Of a stretch of DNA of 61,837 bases, positions 27,970-35,859 are shown piece by piece. The translations under genes were made by a program, and so were the position numbers. The stretch is from Sphingomonadaceae bacterium (GTDB lineage Bacteria; Pseudomonadota; Alphaproteobacteria; Sphingomonadales; Sphingomonadaceae): contig CANJUF010000017.1 of assembly GCA_947477745.1 (NCBI GenBank), forward strand, positions 1 through 61,837. Direction: 5' to 3'. The notes under the pieces are model-generated. The model was not told the origin of the DNA, ran no database searches, and was given only the letters and a program-made list of their open reading frames with translations. Numbering within the stretch: position 1 is the stretch's first letter; each line of letters begins with the position of its first letter.

Positions 27970-27985
27970 ACCGGAGATGATCACA

Positions 27986-28249
27986 ATGGCCCGGGCCAAG
28001 GTTGAGATGTATTCGAAGTGGGGCTGCCCCTATTGCGTAGCTGCCAAGCGGCTGCTCGAGGCAAAGGGCGTGGCCTTCGAGGAGTACGACATTACCATGG
28101 GCGGGCCCAAGCGCGCCGAGATGCTCCAGCGCGTGCCCGGCGCGTTCACGGTGCCGCAAATCCTGATCGACGACACACCTTATGGCGGGTTCGACGACAT
28201 CTCAGCGCTGGACCGGCAGGGCAGGCTCGATCCGCTGCTGGGCCTCTAA
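27986..28249 (+). CDS. grxC: Glutaredoxin 3
   Basis: Glutathione-dependent thiol-disulfide oxidoreductase. 87 residues with the CPYC active site in SKWGCPYCVAAKRLL (residues 9-23). Glutathione-binding VPQILIDDTPYGGFDD follows, with the cis-Pro after V. An earlier ATG at 27977 directly abuts the GGAG (27973-27976); the ATG at 27986 has proper spacing from it and matches family N-termini. It is followed after 3 bases by the nitrilase gene and then DUF1178, so it is likely the first gene of a small operon. Confidence 0.95.
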   Translation: MARAKVEMYSKWGCPYCVAAKRLLEAKGVAFEEYDITMGGPKRAEMLQRVPGAFTVPQILIDDTPYGGFDDISALDRQGRLDPLLGL

Positions 28250-28252
28250 CGC

Positions 28253-29068
28253 ATGACCCGCATCGCCGTATTGCAGATGACCTCGGGCGTGGACCCAGAA
28301 GTCAATGCTCAGGTGATTTCCAGCGCGGTGGCCAATGCGGCGGCGGGCGGGGCCGCGATGCTGTTCACCCCGGAGATGAGCGGCCTCCTCGACCGCGACC
28401 GCAAGCGCGCGGCGGACAAGATCGTGCGCGAAGCCGACGATCAGGTGCTGGCGAGCGTGCGCGAGGCGGCTGCGCGCGCCGGGATCATGGTGGCGATCGG
28501 CTCGCTGGCAGTCGAACGCGAGGATGGCCGCTGGGCGAACCGCTCATTCGTGATCGACGCCAAGGGCGAAATCATCGCACGCTACGACAAGATCCACATG
28601 TTCGACGTCTCGCTCGACAGCGGCGAGATATGGAACGAATCAGCGGCCTATGCCGCCGGCGATGCAGTCGTGACCACGCAAACGCCGCTGGGCCTGCTCG
28701 GCCTGACGATCTGCTACGACGTGCGTTTTCCCGGGCTTTACGAGGCATTGGGCCGACGCAAGTGTGACGCGATCGCAATACCCGCCGCCTTCACCGTGCC
28801 GACCGGCCAGGCGCATTGGGAGTTGATGCTGCGCGCCCGCGCCGTGGAAGCGAGCGCCTGGGTGATCGCTGCAGCACAGGTGGGCACGCACGAGGACGGC
28901 AGGCAGACCTGGGGGCACTCGATGGTCGTCGATCCGTGGGGCGAAGTGTTGCTCGACATGGGCGGCGAGAGGGCCGGGCTGGGCTTTGCGGATATCGATC
29001 CGGAGCGGACCGCATCGGTGCGCAAGCAGCTGCCAAGTCTTGCCAACCGGCGCAATATAACCATTTAG
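28253..29068 (+). CDS. Carbon-nitrogen hydrolase (Nit-type amidase)
   Basis: Nitrilase-superfamily amidohydrolase, 271 residues. The catalytic triad is visible: Glu in FTPEMS (about residue 42), Lys in YDKIHMFDV (about 109) and Cys in TICYDVRFP (about 147). The set HMFDV/CYDVRFP is typical of the Nit1/Nit2-like branch, which repairs deaminated glutathione or acts as an omega-amidase; the neighbouring glutaredoxin makes deaminated glutathione amidase an attractive but unproven assignment. Tight spacing (3 bases after grxC, 7 before DUF1178) indicates an operon. Confidence 0.9.
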   Translation: MTRIAVLQMTSGVDPEVNAQVISSAVANAAAGGAAMLFTPEMSGLLDRDRKRAADKIVREADDQVLASVREAAARAGIMVAIGSLAVEREDGRWANRSFVIDAKGEIIARYDKIHMFDVSLDSGEIWNESAAYAAGDAVVTTQTPLGLLGLTICYDVRFPGLYEALGRRKCDAIAIPAAFTVPTGQAHWELMLRARAVEASAWVIAAAQVGTHEDGRQTWGHSMVVDPWGEVLLDMGGERAGLGFADIDPERTASVRKQLPSLANRRNITI

Positions 29069-29075
29069 CTTGGTA

Positions 29076-29555
29076 ATGATTGTATTCGACCTTGAATGCC
29101 GCAGCGGCGGACACCGTTTCGAAGGCTGGTTCGGCTCGTCCGACCAATTTGCGGACCAGCAGCAGCGCGGCCTGCTGTGCTGCCCCGAATGCGGCAGCGC
29201 CGACATAGGCAAGGCGGTGATGGCGCCGAGCGTGGGCCGCAAGGGCAACCAGATGACGGAAACCCGGCCGCGCGCCGTCGCCAATACCGCCGAGGCGGTC
29301 AGCAATGCGCCGATCTCTCCCGAAGCTGCGCAGATGATGCGCCAGCTTGCAAAGATGCAGGCAGAGGCGCTCAAGCAATCGCGCTGGGTGGGCGACAAGT
29401 TCGCCGACAGCGCTAAGGCGATGCATTACGGCGAACGCGCGCACGAGGCGATCCACGGCGAGGCTACGCTCGAGCAGGCAAAAGACTTGCTCGAGGAAGG
29501 CATTGCCGTCGCCCCGCTGCCATTCCCGGTGGTGCCGCCCGAAAAGGCGAATTGA
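29076..29555 (+). CDS. DUF1178 family zinc-ribbon-like protein
   Basis: 159 residues, starting MIVFDLECRSGGHRFEGWF, the defining N-terminus of DUF1178. A probable zinc ribbon uses C9 and the CCPECGS pair near residue 40. The C-terminal half is helical with KQSRWVGDKFADSAKAMHYGE. Function unknown; in alphaproteobacteria it regularly sits next to the grxC-nitrilase pair, as here. An in-frame TTG at 29070 is an alternative start, but the ATG at 29076 matches the family. Confidence 0.9.
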   Translation: MIVFDLECRSGGHRFEGWFGSSDQFADQQQRGLLCCPECGSADIGKAVMAPSVGRKGNQMTETRPRAVANTAEAVSNAPISPEAAQMMRQLAKMQAEALKQSRWVGDKFADSAKAMHYGERAHEAIHGEATLEQAKDLLEEGIAVAPLPFPVVPPEKAN

Positions 29556-29564
29556 GCGGGTTCC

Positions 29565-30413
29565 TCAGACCGCGAGCAGTTCGCGGAAGATCGCTTCGTC
29601 GCGTTGCGATTCGATGAAGTCGACCTCGGGCATGCCGAAGTGCCTCCGCGCTTCCGCTGGCGTCATGTCGAACACCTCGTCCCACCGGAACTCCCAGAAC
29701 GGCGGCGAATTGCGTCCGACGTTAATGCCCTGCTCCACGCATTTGAGCGCGGTCGCAAATGCCTCGGGATAATGCAGCAATGCGCGGGTGAACATGCGCA
29801 GGCCTGAAAACGCCTGATAGGCGTTTACCGCCGATGCCAACTTCGGGCTGAGATGTTCGGTCATGTTGGCCACCCGCGCCATGGTGACGACGATCTCGCC
29901 AATCGAAGTGAACTGCCCGCCAGTGACGATATGCTCGAAATCGTGAACCAGCCGCGCGCAGCGCCGGAAATGCTGGAAGGGCGTCAGGTCGTCAGGCACC
30001 GGCCCCATGCCCAGCGTCAGGTCGAAGCCATGCTCGCGTATCTGGTGGCCCATGATCCCGCCAACCGTGCCCGGGGGATAGCCCAGGAACTGCCCGTTGC
30101 TCCAGGCAGGCGCGCGGCTTTTCTCGACGTGGCGCGCGAGGGCCGGATTGATCTTCAGCTCTTCCATGAACAGCGCCGAGGCTTCGGCTTCGGGGAGCAC
30201 TTCATTGAAGGCTGCCTGAAGCCCCAGCGTATGATCGGCCTCGACCGGAAAGTCCGGCCCGTTCTTGCGCAGCAGCCAGATCGGTAGGACTTCGCGCACC
30301 ATCGCGTTGTTGAGCCACCGCGAGCTGCTCTGCGGGATTGAGCTGGTGCATTCGGCAAGGCGGACGTTCTTGCCGAGGTAGGCTTCGTAGCCCTGGGTTG
30401 GCGGAGTGTTCAT
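29565..30413 (-). CDS. Coq4 family protein
   Basis: 282 residues. The Coq4 hallmark, HDxxHxxTG, is present as RLVHDFEHIVTGG near residue 170. Flanking blocks FQHFRRCARL, GEIVVTMARVANMTEHL and the C-terminal WDEVFDMTPAEARRHFGM also fit. Coq4 organises the ubiquinone-synthesis complex and in recent work removes the C1 carboxylate; bacterial members are also used in carotenoid or quinone pathways. The ATG at 30413 is used; the open frame beyond it runs into the tRNA-fragment repeat. Convergent with DUF1178 and adjacent to the integrase island. Confidence 0.88.
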   Translation of the reverse strand: MNTPPTQGYEAYLGKNVRLAECTSSIPQSSSRWLNNAMVREVLPIWLLRKNGPDFPVEADHTLGLQAAFNEVLPEAEASALFMEELKINPALARHVEKSRAPAWSNGQFLGYPPGTVGGIMGHQIREHGFDLTLGMGPVPDDLTPFQHFRRCARLVHDFEHIVTGGQFTSIGEIVVTMARVANMTEHLSPKLASAVNAYQAFSGLRMFTRALLHYPEAFATALKCVEQGINVGRNSPPFWEFRWDEVFDMTPAEARRHFGMPEVDFIESQRDEAIFRELLAV

Positions 30414-30438
30414 CGCATCCTCGCAGGCTTGCAGGAAA

Positions 30439-30457
30439 TGGTGCGCCCGACAGGATT
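30439..30457 (-). repeat. First copy of a 19-base repeat matching a tRNA 3' end (att-like)
   Basis: TGGTGCGCCCGACAGGATT on the plus strand is identical to 30564-30582. It corresponds, on the minus strand, to the acceptor stem with CCA and part of the T-arm of a tRNA. The tRNA likeness stops after these 19 bases. It probably marks a former integration end. Confidence 0.65.
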
Positions 30458-30563
30458 GGGCTCGCTGCGCTCGCCCGTCTCCGCGCCTGCGGCGCTTCGA
30501 CTCCGAAAGTTCGCAACCTTCATGACCCACCAATATCAATCACACCTTGCGGGTGATAGATAT
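30458..30563. other. Spacer between two tRNA-end repeats, no gene
   Basis: Part of the 347-base gene-free stretch between coq4 and the integrase. It opens with G/C-rich short-period sequence (GCTCGCTGCGCTCGC) and ends with a hairpin-like segment: ATATCAATCACACC pairs partly with GGGTGATAGATAT. No open frame or RNA gene is supported. Confidence 0.45.
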
Positions 30564-30608
30564 TGGTGCGCCCGACAGGATTCGAACCTCTGGCCCCCAG
30601 ATTAGGAA
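30564..30608 (-). pseudogene. 3' half of a tRNA gene (probably tRNA-Arg, CCU), attachment-site remnant
   Basis: On the minus strand the sequence runs TTCCTAA (anticodon loop, anticodon CCT), TCTGG, a variable region, AGAGG-TTCGAAT-CCTGT (T-arm) and CGGGCGC-A-CCA. The 5' half (D-arm and 5' acceptor strand) is absent: the upstream bases do not pair with either stem. One T-stem pair is G-G instead of C-G. A tRNA cut at the anticodon loop next to an integrase is the expected product of tyrosine-recombinase integration, with the full tRNA left at the other end. Confidence 0.75.
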
Positions 30609-30760
30609 TTCTATGTTCAGGCATTTCTCGGACCCTACGGGACGTTAGAAACCGCGTCAATCCGCCATTCTTGATCCGGCAATGTGCATAACTGTCCGGC
30701 GGTATTTCCCCGAAGTGATACCTAAGGTAACACCGCTTCCGTGATCAATTGGGGGGCGCA

Positions 30761-31987
30761 ATGGCGACGAAATTGACCGATGCGAAGCTGCGCAGTTTCA
30801 AGCCGCCCGCCAAGGGGCAGGATGAAGTCAGCGATGCCGAGGTTCCAGGACTGCGAGTTCGTATCGGCACAACGGGAACAAAGACGTTCATCCTGCGCAA
30901 GCGCGTTGCGGGCCGGATCAAGAACATCACGGTCGGCCGGTACGGCCCACGCTTCGGGCTCGCCGAGGCACGGCGCAAAGCCCGGACGCTCCTAAGCGAC
31001 ATCGAGGCGGGGAAGGTGCCTTCCGCGCTGAAGGTGAAGGCGACAGTCGGGTCTCTCACGATCCGAGGGATGCTGCCTGCCTATCTTGAATCGAAGGCGC
31101 ACCTTCGCTCGCACAGTGAGATCAAGCGCATCTTGCGCAGCCATGTCGTTCCGGCCCTGGGCGACCGGCTCGCCGATACAGTGACGCGAGGCGATGTGAC
31201 GCAGCTGCTTGACCAGTTGCAAGTTGAAGGCTCGGCGTCTCGCGCTCGCGCTGTTCATGCGCAGTTGTCTGCCTTCTACAGCTGGGCGCTGCCTCGGCTC
31301 GATCGGCTCCCCGCCAATCCCTGCCGCGATGCGGGGCGTCCGGGCAAGGCGAAGGCCCGCGACCGAGTGCTGACTGACGTTGAGCTGGCGGCACTATGGC
31401 GGGTGACCGATGCCGAGCCAGCGCCGTGGGGTCCGGCGCTGAAACTGCTGATGCTCACGGGCGCGCGGCGCGACGAAGTGTTCTCCGCCGATCGGGCAGA
31501 GTTCGACCAGGGCGGACTAGAGTGGACCATTCCCGCCGAGCGATCGAAGAACGGATTGCCTCACCTTGTGCCCCTCTCAGCTCCCGCGCTCGCGGCGGTC
31601 GCAAGCGTCGCCGCGGTCGATGGAAGCTCCAAGCTATTCCCGGCGCGGGGTAATCTTGAAGCGGGCGTGAGCGGTTACAGCAAAGGCATGCGCCGGATTC
31701 GCGCTGCGCTCGACAAGGCGCTCGAGCGCGAGACAGGGCCGCACTGGCAGATGCACGACATTCGCCGGACGGTGGCCACCGGGATGCAGCGCATTGGCGT
31801 CCGGTTCGAGGTTACCGAGGCGGTTCTCAACCATGTGAGCGGCGCGCGATCGGGCGTTGCTGGCGTGTACCAGCGTCACGACTGGAAGGCTGAGAAGCGG
31901 TCCGCGCTGGACGCTTGGGCGCGTCACCTGCTGTCGCTGGTCGAGAAGGCTGAGGGCGACAATGTCATCAAGCTGGGCATAGCGTGA
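30761..31987 (+). CDS. int: Tyrosine-type site-specific integrase (P4-like, DUF4102 arm domain)
   Basis: Catalyses integration and excision of a genomic island at a tRNA gene. 408 residues. The N-terminal arm-binding domain has KLRSFKPPAKGQDEVSDAEVPGLRVRI, the core-binding domain lies about 100-190, and the catalytic domain carries the complete set: Arg in LTGARRDEVF, His-x-x-Arg in MHDIRRTVATG, His in LNHVSG and the nucleophile Tyr in VYQRHDW. The gene is intact even though the island around it is decayed. The ATG at 30761 follows a GGGG stretch; a TTG at 30749 is less likely. It reads away from the tRNA fragment. Confidence 0.93.
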   Translation: MATKLTDAKLRSFKPPAKGQDEVSDAEVPGLRVRIGTTGTKTFILRKRVAGRIKNITVGRYGPRFGLAEARRKARTLLSDIEAGKVPSALKVKATVGSLTIRGMLPAYLESKAHLRSHSEIKRILRSHVVPALGDRLADTVTRGDVTQLLDQLQVEGSASRARAVHAQLSAFYSWALPRLDRLPANPCRDAGRPGKAKARDRVLTDVELAALWRVTDAEPAPWGPALKLLMLTGARRDEVFSADRAEFDQGGLEWTIPAERSKNGLPHLVPLSAPALAAVASVAAVDGSSKLFPARGNLEAGVSGYSKGMRRIRAALDKALERETGPHWQMHDIRRTVATGMQRIGVRFEVTEAVLNHVSGARSGVAGVYQRHDWKAEKRSALDAWARHLLSLVEKAEGDNVIKLGIA

Positions 31988-32610
31988 TGGCAGATGGAAA
32001 CCCACTCTACCGCCTATTCTCGATGGATGGTTCGGACGCCGGGGACAGCGAGGCGCTTGCTGAATGCGCGGCGCTGACGCGAGATCGCCTTGCTAGCCTC
32101 GCAGCGGAAGCGGAGCGCCTTGATGATGAAAGTGCAGAAACGATTTGGGATGCGCTGATTGTGATCGGGTTGCTCGCGGACATGTTGAGCGATTCTGGCG
32201 TCTCAACTTTCAAGTTTGCGCCGGCCAAGAAATCCATTGTGCGCCGTCACGCGCATCGCCCACGCCGTTCACTAGCTTCCTCTAAGCGGGGTTGGGCGGC
32301 CGCCCTGTTGGTGGAACGGTTAGTCAAAGAGGGAAATAAGCCAACCTGGTCCGTGGGCGAAGCTGAAAAATTGGGGATCGAGCGGAGCGACATTTACAAA
32401 TGGCTCGGCAGACTGAGCGAGTTTAGGGCGTTACGCGGCATGATCAACGCTGGGCATCGGCGCGACGGCGTAGCCGGCCGATGTGTCGTGAAGGGCAAGA
32501 TCATCGAAACCGAAGAAATCCCAGCTTATTGCGCCGTCGCCGTTGCTGGCCTCGGGCACATACCTGAGACTATCCTTTCGCGATCGGTGGTGATCCGAAT
32601 GCGCCGCTGA
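31987..32610 (+). CDS. Chimeric island protein: unknown N-terminus fused to a DUF3631 fragment
   Basis: 207 residues in two unlike parts. Residues 1 to about 147 are an unrecognised, mostly helical protein with a basic patch (RRHAHRPRRS) and an HTH-like segment (WSVGEAEKLGIERSDIYKWLGRL). From about residue 148 the text becomes the C-terminal half of a DUF3631 protein: LRGMINAGHRRDG, GRCVVKGKIIETEEIPAYCA, ILSRSVVIRMRR. It then stops at TGA (32608-32610), where CGA is expected; the same frame continues with DUF3631 sequence. The ATG overlaps the integrase stop. An internal deletion that joined two genes is the simplest explanation. Confidence 0.6.
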   Translation: MADGNPLYRLFSMDGSDAGDSEALAECAALTRDRLASLAAEAERLDDESAETIWDALIVIGLLADMLSDSGVSTFKFAPAKKSIVRRHAHRPRRSLASSKRGWAAALLVERLVKEGNKPTWSVGEAEKLGIERSDIYKWLGRLSEFRALRGMINAGHRRDGVAGRCVVKGKIIETEEIPAYCAVAVAGLGHIPETILSRSVVIRMRR

Positions 32611-32890
32611 TCGCCCGACGAGGTGATTGAACCGTTCCGGCGCCGAGTTGAAGCGCCAGCAATGCAGGCCCTTGCTGATGATCTCGATTGCTGGGCGCGG
32701 CAGATTGAGGCGCGGATTACTGGCAGTTGGCCAGAGATGCCGCCGGGCATTGAAGATCGCCATGCCGACGTTTGGGAACCGCTGCTCGCCATTGCCGATG
32801 CGGCCGGCGGGGCGCGGCCAGAGCGGGCGCGTGTTGCGGCTGTAACGCTTGTAACGGACTCCAAGCGGGAGACACCCAGCCTGGCCGTCG
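32431..32890 (+). pseudogene. DUF3631 C-terminal remnant interrupted by a nonsense codon
   Basis: The DUF3631 domain occurs in mobile-element replication/primase-type proteins. Its C-terminal part is readable in one frame across a TGA at 32608: IRMRR, stop, SPDEVIEPFRRRV, ALADDLDCWARQI, WEPLLAIADAAGG, and finally TLVTDSKRETPSL near 32880. Homology ends there, where the antisense cupin gene begins to match its family. The N-terminal half of DUF3631 is missing. Confidence 0.7.
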
Positions 32891-33471
32891 CCTTCCCGCT
32901 CGGGAAACCATGGCAAGTTCCGGGGTCCACCGGCGAAATAGGCCTCGAAAAAGGGGTCGCCGATCAATTGCGGGTCTGCTGCAGGGAACAGCGTCATCGT
33001 CTTGCTGCCACGGGCCTGGAACAGGATGTTGTATTCAGGGTCGAAGTGGAGCGAGGTCACCGCGCCGGGGCTTGAGATGAAGATGAAGCCTTCGAGCCGC
33101 ATCATCGGTCCGGTCTTGGGCAGAATGACGGGCTCTATCTCGGCCAGGACCTCTCTCATCAGCGCATTGTAGGCGGGAACCTGGTCGATTGTCTTGAGCA
33201 GGACCCACGATCCGCATTCTTCGATCCGTTCGATCGTCTCGTGAACGTTGAGGCCGGTGTGCGGGGTATCGGAATTGCTGATGCCAAGCGGCAAGTTGGT
33301 CGCCGCGTTGAACTCTATCGATTCCTCAGGAAGAATTCGGGCCAGTTCTGCCATCGCCTCGATCGTGAGCAGCGGGTGGTCTGCGATGCCGTGAGCCAAG
33401 TGCTGCGGCACAAGCGGATACGCGGCTGACAGCCGGTCCAGGCTTGTGGCTTCGAATGCCGTGCAGGCCAT
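32431..33471 (-). pseudogene. Cupin-like (JmjC-type) protein, C-terminal half replaced by island DNA
   Basis: The first ~188 residues look native: LPEESIEFNAATNLPLG, EECGSWVLLKTIDQVPAYNALM, then the cupin metal motif HFDPEYNIL (H142, D144) and GDPFFEAYFAGGPRNLPW. Beyond W188 (base 32908) the frame stays open but is antisense to the DUF3631 remnant and no longer resembles a cupin, so the distal metal His and second half of the barrel are missing. The start has a strong GAGGGGG ribosome site. The intact family (cupin-like proteins near Fe/2-oxoglutarate enzymes) is about 330 residues. It is probably inactive, truncated by the island. Confidence 0.65.
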
Positions 33472-33546
33472 GTTTCCCCCCTCGTTGCAAAGCGGGATGA
33501 GATAAGGTGCAAGCGGTTAAAAAAGCGTCCAGTCACCGCCCATACG

Positions 33547-33572
33547 AAAAGGGCGGCCCCGCAGGACCGCCC
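33547..33572 (-). terminator. Rho-independent terminator of rpsD
   Basis: On the minus strand GGGCGG (33567-33572) and CCGCCC (33551-33556) form a stem with a 10-base loop, followed by TTTT (33547-33550). It lies 27 bases beyond the rpsD stop. Confidence 0.8.
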
Positions 33573-33598
33573 TCTTTAATTCGTTCCGGAAGACGAAA

Positions 33599-34213
33599 TC
33601 AGCGCGAGTAGAACTCGACCACCAGATTCGGCTCCATGCGCACCGGATAGGGCACCTCGTCGAGCGTCGGAACGCGCACGAAAGTGATCTTGTCGGCACC
33701 GTCGGGCGAGACATAGTCGGGCACGTCGCGCTCGGCCAGCGCTTGCGCTTCGGCCACAAGAGCCATTTCCTTGGCCTTGCTGCCCAGCGAGATCACGTCG
33801 CCTACCTTGATCCGGCGGCTGGCGATATTGCACTTCACGCCGTTCACGTAGATGTGGCCGTGGCTGACGATCTGGCGCGCGGAGAACACGGTCGGCGCGA
33901 ACTTGGCGCGGTAAACCACCATGTCGAGCCGGCGTTCGAGCAGGCCGATCAGGTTCTGGCCGGTATCGCCCTTCATGCTCGCCGCTTCCTGATATGTGCG
34001 CTTGAACTGCTTTTCGGTCACGTCGCCGTAATAGCCCTTGAGCTTCTGCTTGGCGCGAAGCTGGATGCCGTAGTCCGACACCTTGCCCTTGCGGCGCGCG
34101 CCGTGCTGACCCGGAGGGTTGGGACGGGTGTTGATCGGGCTCTTTGGGCGGCCCCAGATGTTCTCGCCCATGCGGCGGTCAAGCTTGTACTTGGCGCTGT
34201 TGCGCTTCGACAT
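33599..34213 (-). CDS. rpsD: 30S ribosomal protein S4
   Basis: Primary 16S rRNA-binding protein that nucleates 30S assembly and affects translational accuracy. 204 residues. The N-terminal region [20 protein letters not shown] is of the type without zinc cysteines. The S4 domain appears as [34 protein letters not shown] (about 93-126). It stands alone between the cupin remnant and the divergent chorismate mutase, with a terminator right after it. Confidence 0.98.
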   Translation of the reverse strand: MSKRNSAKYKLDRRMGENIWGRPKSPINTRPNPPGQHGARRKGKVSDYGIQLRAKQKLKGYYGDVTEKQFKRTYQEAASMKGDTGQNLIGLLERRLDMVVYRAKFAPTVFSARQIVSHGHIYVNGVKCNIASRRIKVGDVISLGSKAKEMALVAEAQALAERDVPDYVSPDGADKITFVRVPTLDEVPYPVRMEPNLVVEFYSR

Positions 34214-34442
34214 AAGTCGTCTCCAATCTGCTGCCGCAGCCGAAATGACCGCAGCTCAAACCCGGATCGCACCGCTCCATGCAAAAGCACGAGACGCGGC
34301 CACCGCTTCACCGGGGTGCGGGGCCAATCGGACGGGTCCGCGAACGGACGCGCCGAAGTGAAGGCGGGCCAATAGGCGATGGGCCGTCAAAGTCAAGGCG
34401 CCACTTGGCGCGGCTGACAGGAGCGGCTAGGGCGCGCGGGCG

Positions 34443-34757
34443 ATGGCCGAAACTCCTCTCGATCCCGAACTGTGCCGCACCATGGAAGAAGTGCGCGCAG
34501 GGGTCGATGCGCTCGACGCCCAGCTGGTCGCGCTGCTCGCCCGGCGGTTTGGCTATATGCGCGCGGCGGCCCGGCTCAAGCCCGAACGTTCGCAAGTCCG
34601 CGATGAGGCGCGCAAGGCCGAAGTGATCGCCAATGTTCGCGCGCTTGCCGAAGCGCAGCGACTTCCCGGCGAAGGGATCGCCCAGCTGTGGGAACGGCTG
34701 GTCGAGCTGTCGATCGCCTACGAATTCGAGCGTTGGGACGAAGGTCGGGAAGGCTAG
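34443..34757 (+). CDS. Chorismate mutase (AroQ type)
   Basis: Rearranges chorismate to prephenate at the branch to phenylalanine and tyrosine. 104 residues, all helical. The AroQ pattern is visible: EEVRAGVDALDAQLVALLARRFGYM (helix 1 with the two catalytic Arg), a Lys in AARLKPE, then VRDEARKAEVIANVRALAE and ERLVELSIAYE (late Glu). Monofunctional, with no prephenate dehydratase fused. The stop overlaps that of the small secreted protein by 4 nt (CTAG). A 229-base gap separates it from rpsD. Confidence 0.92.
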   Translation: MAETPLDPELCRTMEEVRAGVDALDAQLVALLARRFGYMRAAARLKPERSQVRDEARKAEVIANVRALAEAQRLPGEGIAQLWERLVELSIAYEFERWDEGREG

Positions 34758-35065
34758 TCGGAACCCGGCTTCCAATTTCGGGAAGCGCGCTGGCGATCGC
34801 GCATGTCGTCTTGAGTTTCCGCGGTCAGGGCGTCCCATTCTTCCTTGGTCTTGCAGACCTTCTTCGCCGGAAGCCGCGAGCCAGTGTAGACGATGCTCTT
34901 GCAGACCTTCTTTGGCGGCAGGCTCGGTTCTTCGACGGGACCGGCCGAAGGCAACGCTTGCGGACTTTCCGCCGGAATTGCTGCGGGATCGGCAAGTGCC
35001 GGCGCGGCAGGAACCGCGGCGAGAAGCATCGCGGGAAAAACGTTGAAGGCTAGCGAACGAAACAT
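34754..35065 (-). CDS. Small secreted protein with paired KKVCK motifs
   Basis: 103 residues. A signal peptide (about 1-25, FNVFPAMLLAAVPAAPALA ending in ALA-D) precedes a Pro/Ala-rich stretch. The conserved core KKVCKSIVYTGSRLPAKKVCKTKEEWD follows in two halves, each with a single Cys (C55, C71) that could form a disulfide. This core with TGSRL between two Cys is familiar from small exported proteins of sphingomonads, function unknown. The ATG at 35065 is chosen because it places the signal peptide at the N-terminus; the open frame upstream is discounted. Confidence 0.8.
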   Translation of the reverse strand: MFRSLAFNVFPAMLLAAVPAAPALADPAAIPAESPQALPSAGPVEEPSLPPKKVCKSIVYTGSRLPAKKVCKTKEEWDALTAETQDDMRDRQRASRNWKPGSD

Positions 35066-35136
35066 GCGGCGCCTCCGCAGAATACTGATGCGCTGCATCA
35101 TGTGCTGCCGGGCGTAAGCAAGCAAGGCCAATGCGA

Positions 35137-35859
35137 TCAATTCCGCTTGCGCGGTTCCTTTTCGAGGAAGCTCAGGACACCGCGCAGGGTGCGGATTTCC
35201 AGATGGTTCCAGCCCGGTCGGGTCAGCACATTACGCAAGGTGCGCCGGTTCACCTCGGCGCGGATCTCGGGCCAGAAGTAATTCTTCGGCTCGAGCAGCG
35301 CCTCGAAATGACCAATCAGCCCTTCGAGCTCGTCCTGCGGGGCAGGGGGAAGATGGTCTTCGCTATCGGGCAGAGCCAGCCCCGCCGCCTTCGACCATTC
35401 GTAAGCGCACAGCACTACCGCCTGCGCCAGGTTGAGTGAGCCGAAGTGCGGGTTGACCGGAACGGTGACGATCGCGCGGGCGAGCGCGACATCGCCGGTA
35501 TCGAGGCCCGATCGTTCGGGACCGAACACCAGCGCCGATCGGCCCGGCGAGGTGCGGATATCGCGCGCGGCCTGCTCGGGAGTAAGCACCGGCTTGGTCA
35601 TACCGCGCTTGCGCACAGTGGTCGCATAGACATGGGCGCAATCGGCAACCGCTTCAGTGAGTGTGTCAAAAACCTGCGCCTTTTCAAGCACCTCGTCCGC
35701 CCCGGCAGCGGCAGGCCCGGCCGATGGATTGGGCCAGCCATCGCGCGGGGCGACCAGCCGCATTTCGGCAAGTCCGAAATTGAGCATCGCGCGCGCGGCC
35801 TTGCCGATATTCTCGCCAAGCTGAGGCCGCACGAGAACGATAACGGGATGGCTATCCAT
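35137..35859 (-). CDS. trmJ: tRNA/rRNA 2'-O-methyltransferase (TrmJ-like, SpoU family)
   Basis: SPOUT-class enzyme; TrmJ methylates the ribose of tRNA position 32. 240 residues. Motif 1 is in [21 protein letters not shown] (about 9-30). Motif 2 ([10 protein letters not shown]) and motif 3 ([19 protein letters not shown]) form the knotted SAM site. The C-terminal helices end in [18 protein letters not shown]. The start overlaps the nrdR stop by 8 nt, so it is the distal gene of the rpiB-glyA-nrdR-trmJ run. Confidence 0.93.
   Translation of the reverse strand: MDSHPVIVLVRPQLGENIGKAARAMLNFGLAEMRLVAPRDGWPNPSAGPAAAGADEVLEKAQVFDTLTEAVADCAHVYATTVRKRGMTKPVLTPEQAARDIRTSPGRSALVFGPERSGLDTGDVALARAIVTVPVNPHFGSLNLAQAVVLCAYEWSKAAGLALPDSEDHLPPAPQDELEGLIGHFEALLEPKNYFWPEIRAEVNRRTLRNVLTRPGWNHLEIRTLRGVLSFLEKEPRKRN

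Noticed and set aside
30564..30640. Intact tRNA gene on the minus strand
   Set aside because: The T-arm and acceptor 3' end are clear, but the bases upstream of the anticodon loop cannot form the anticodon, D or acceptor 5' strands, so only a fragment is called.
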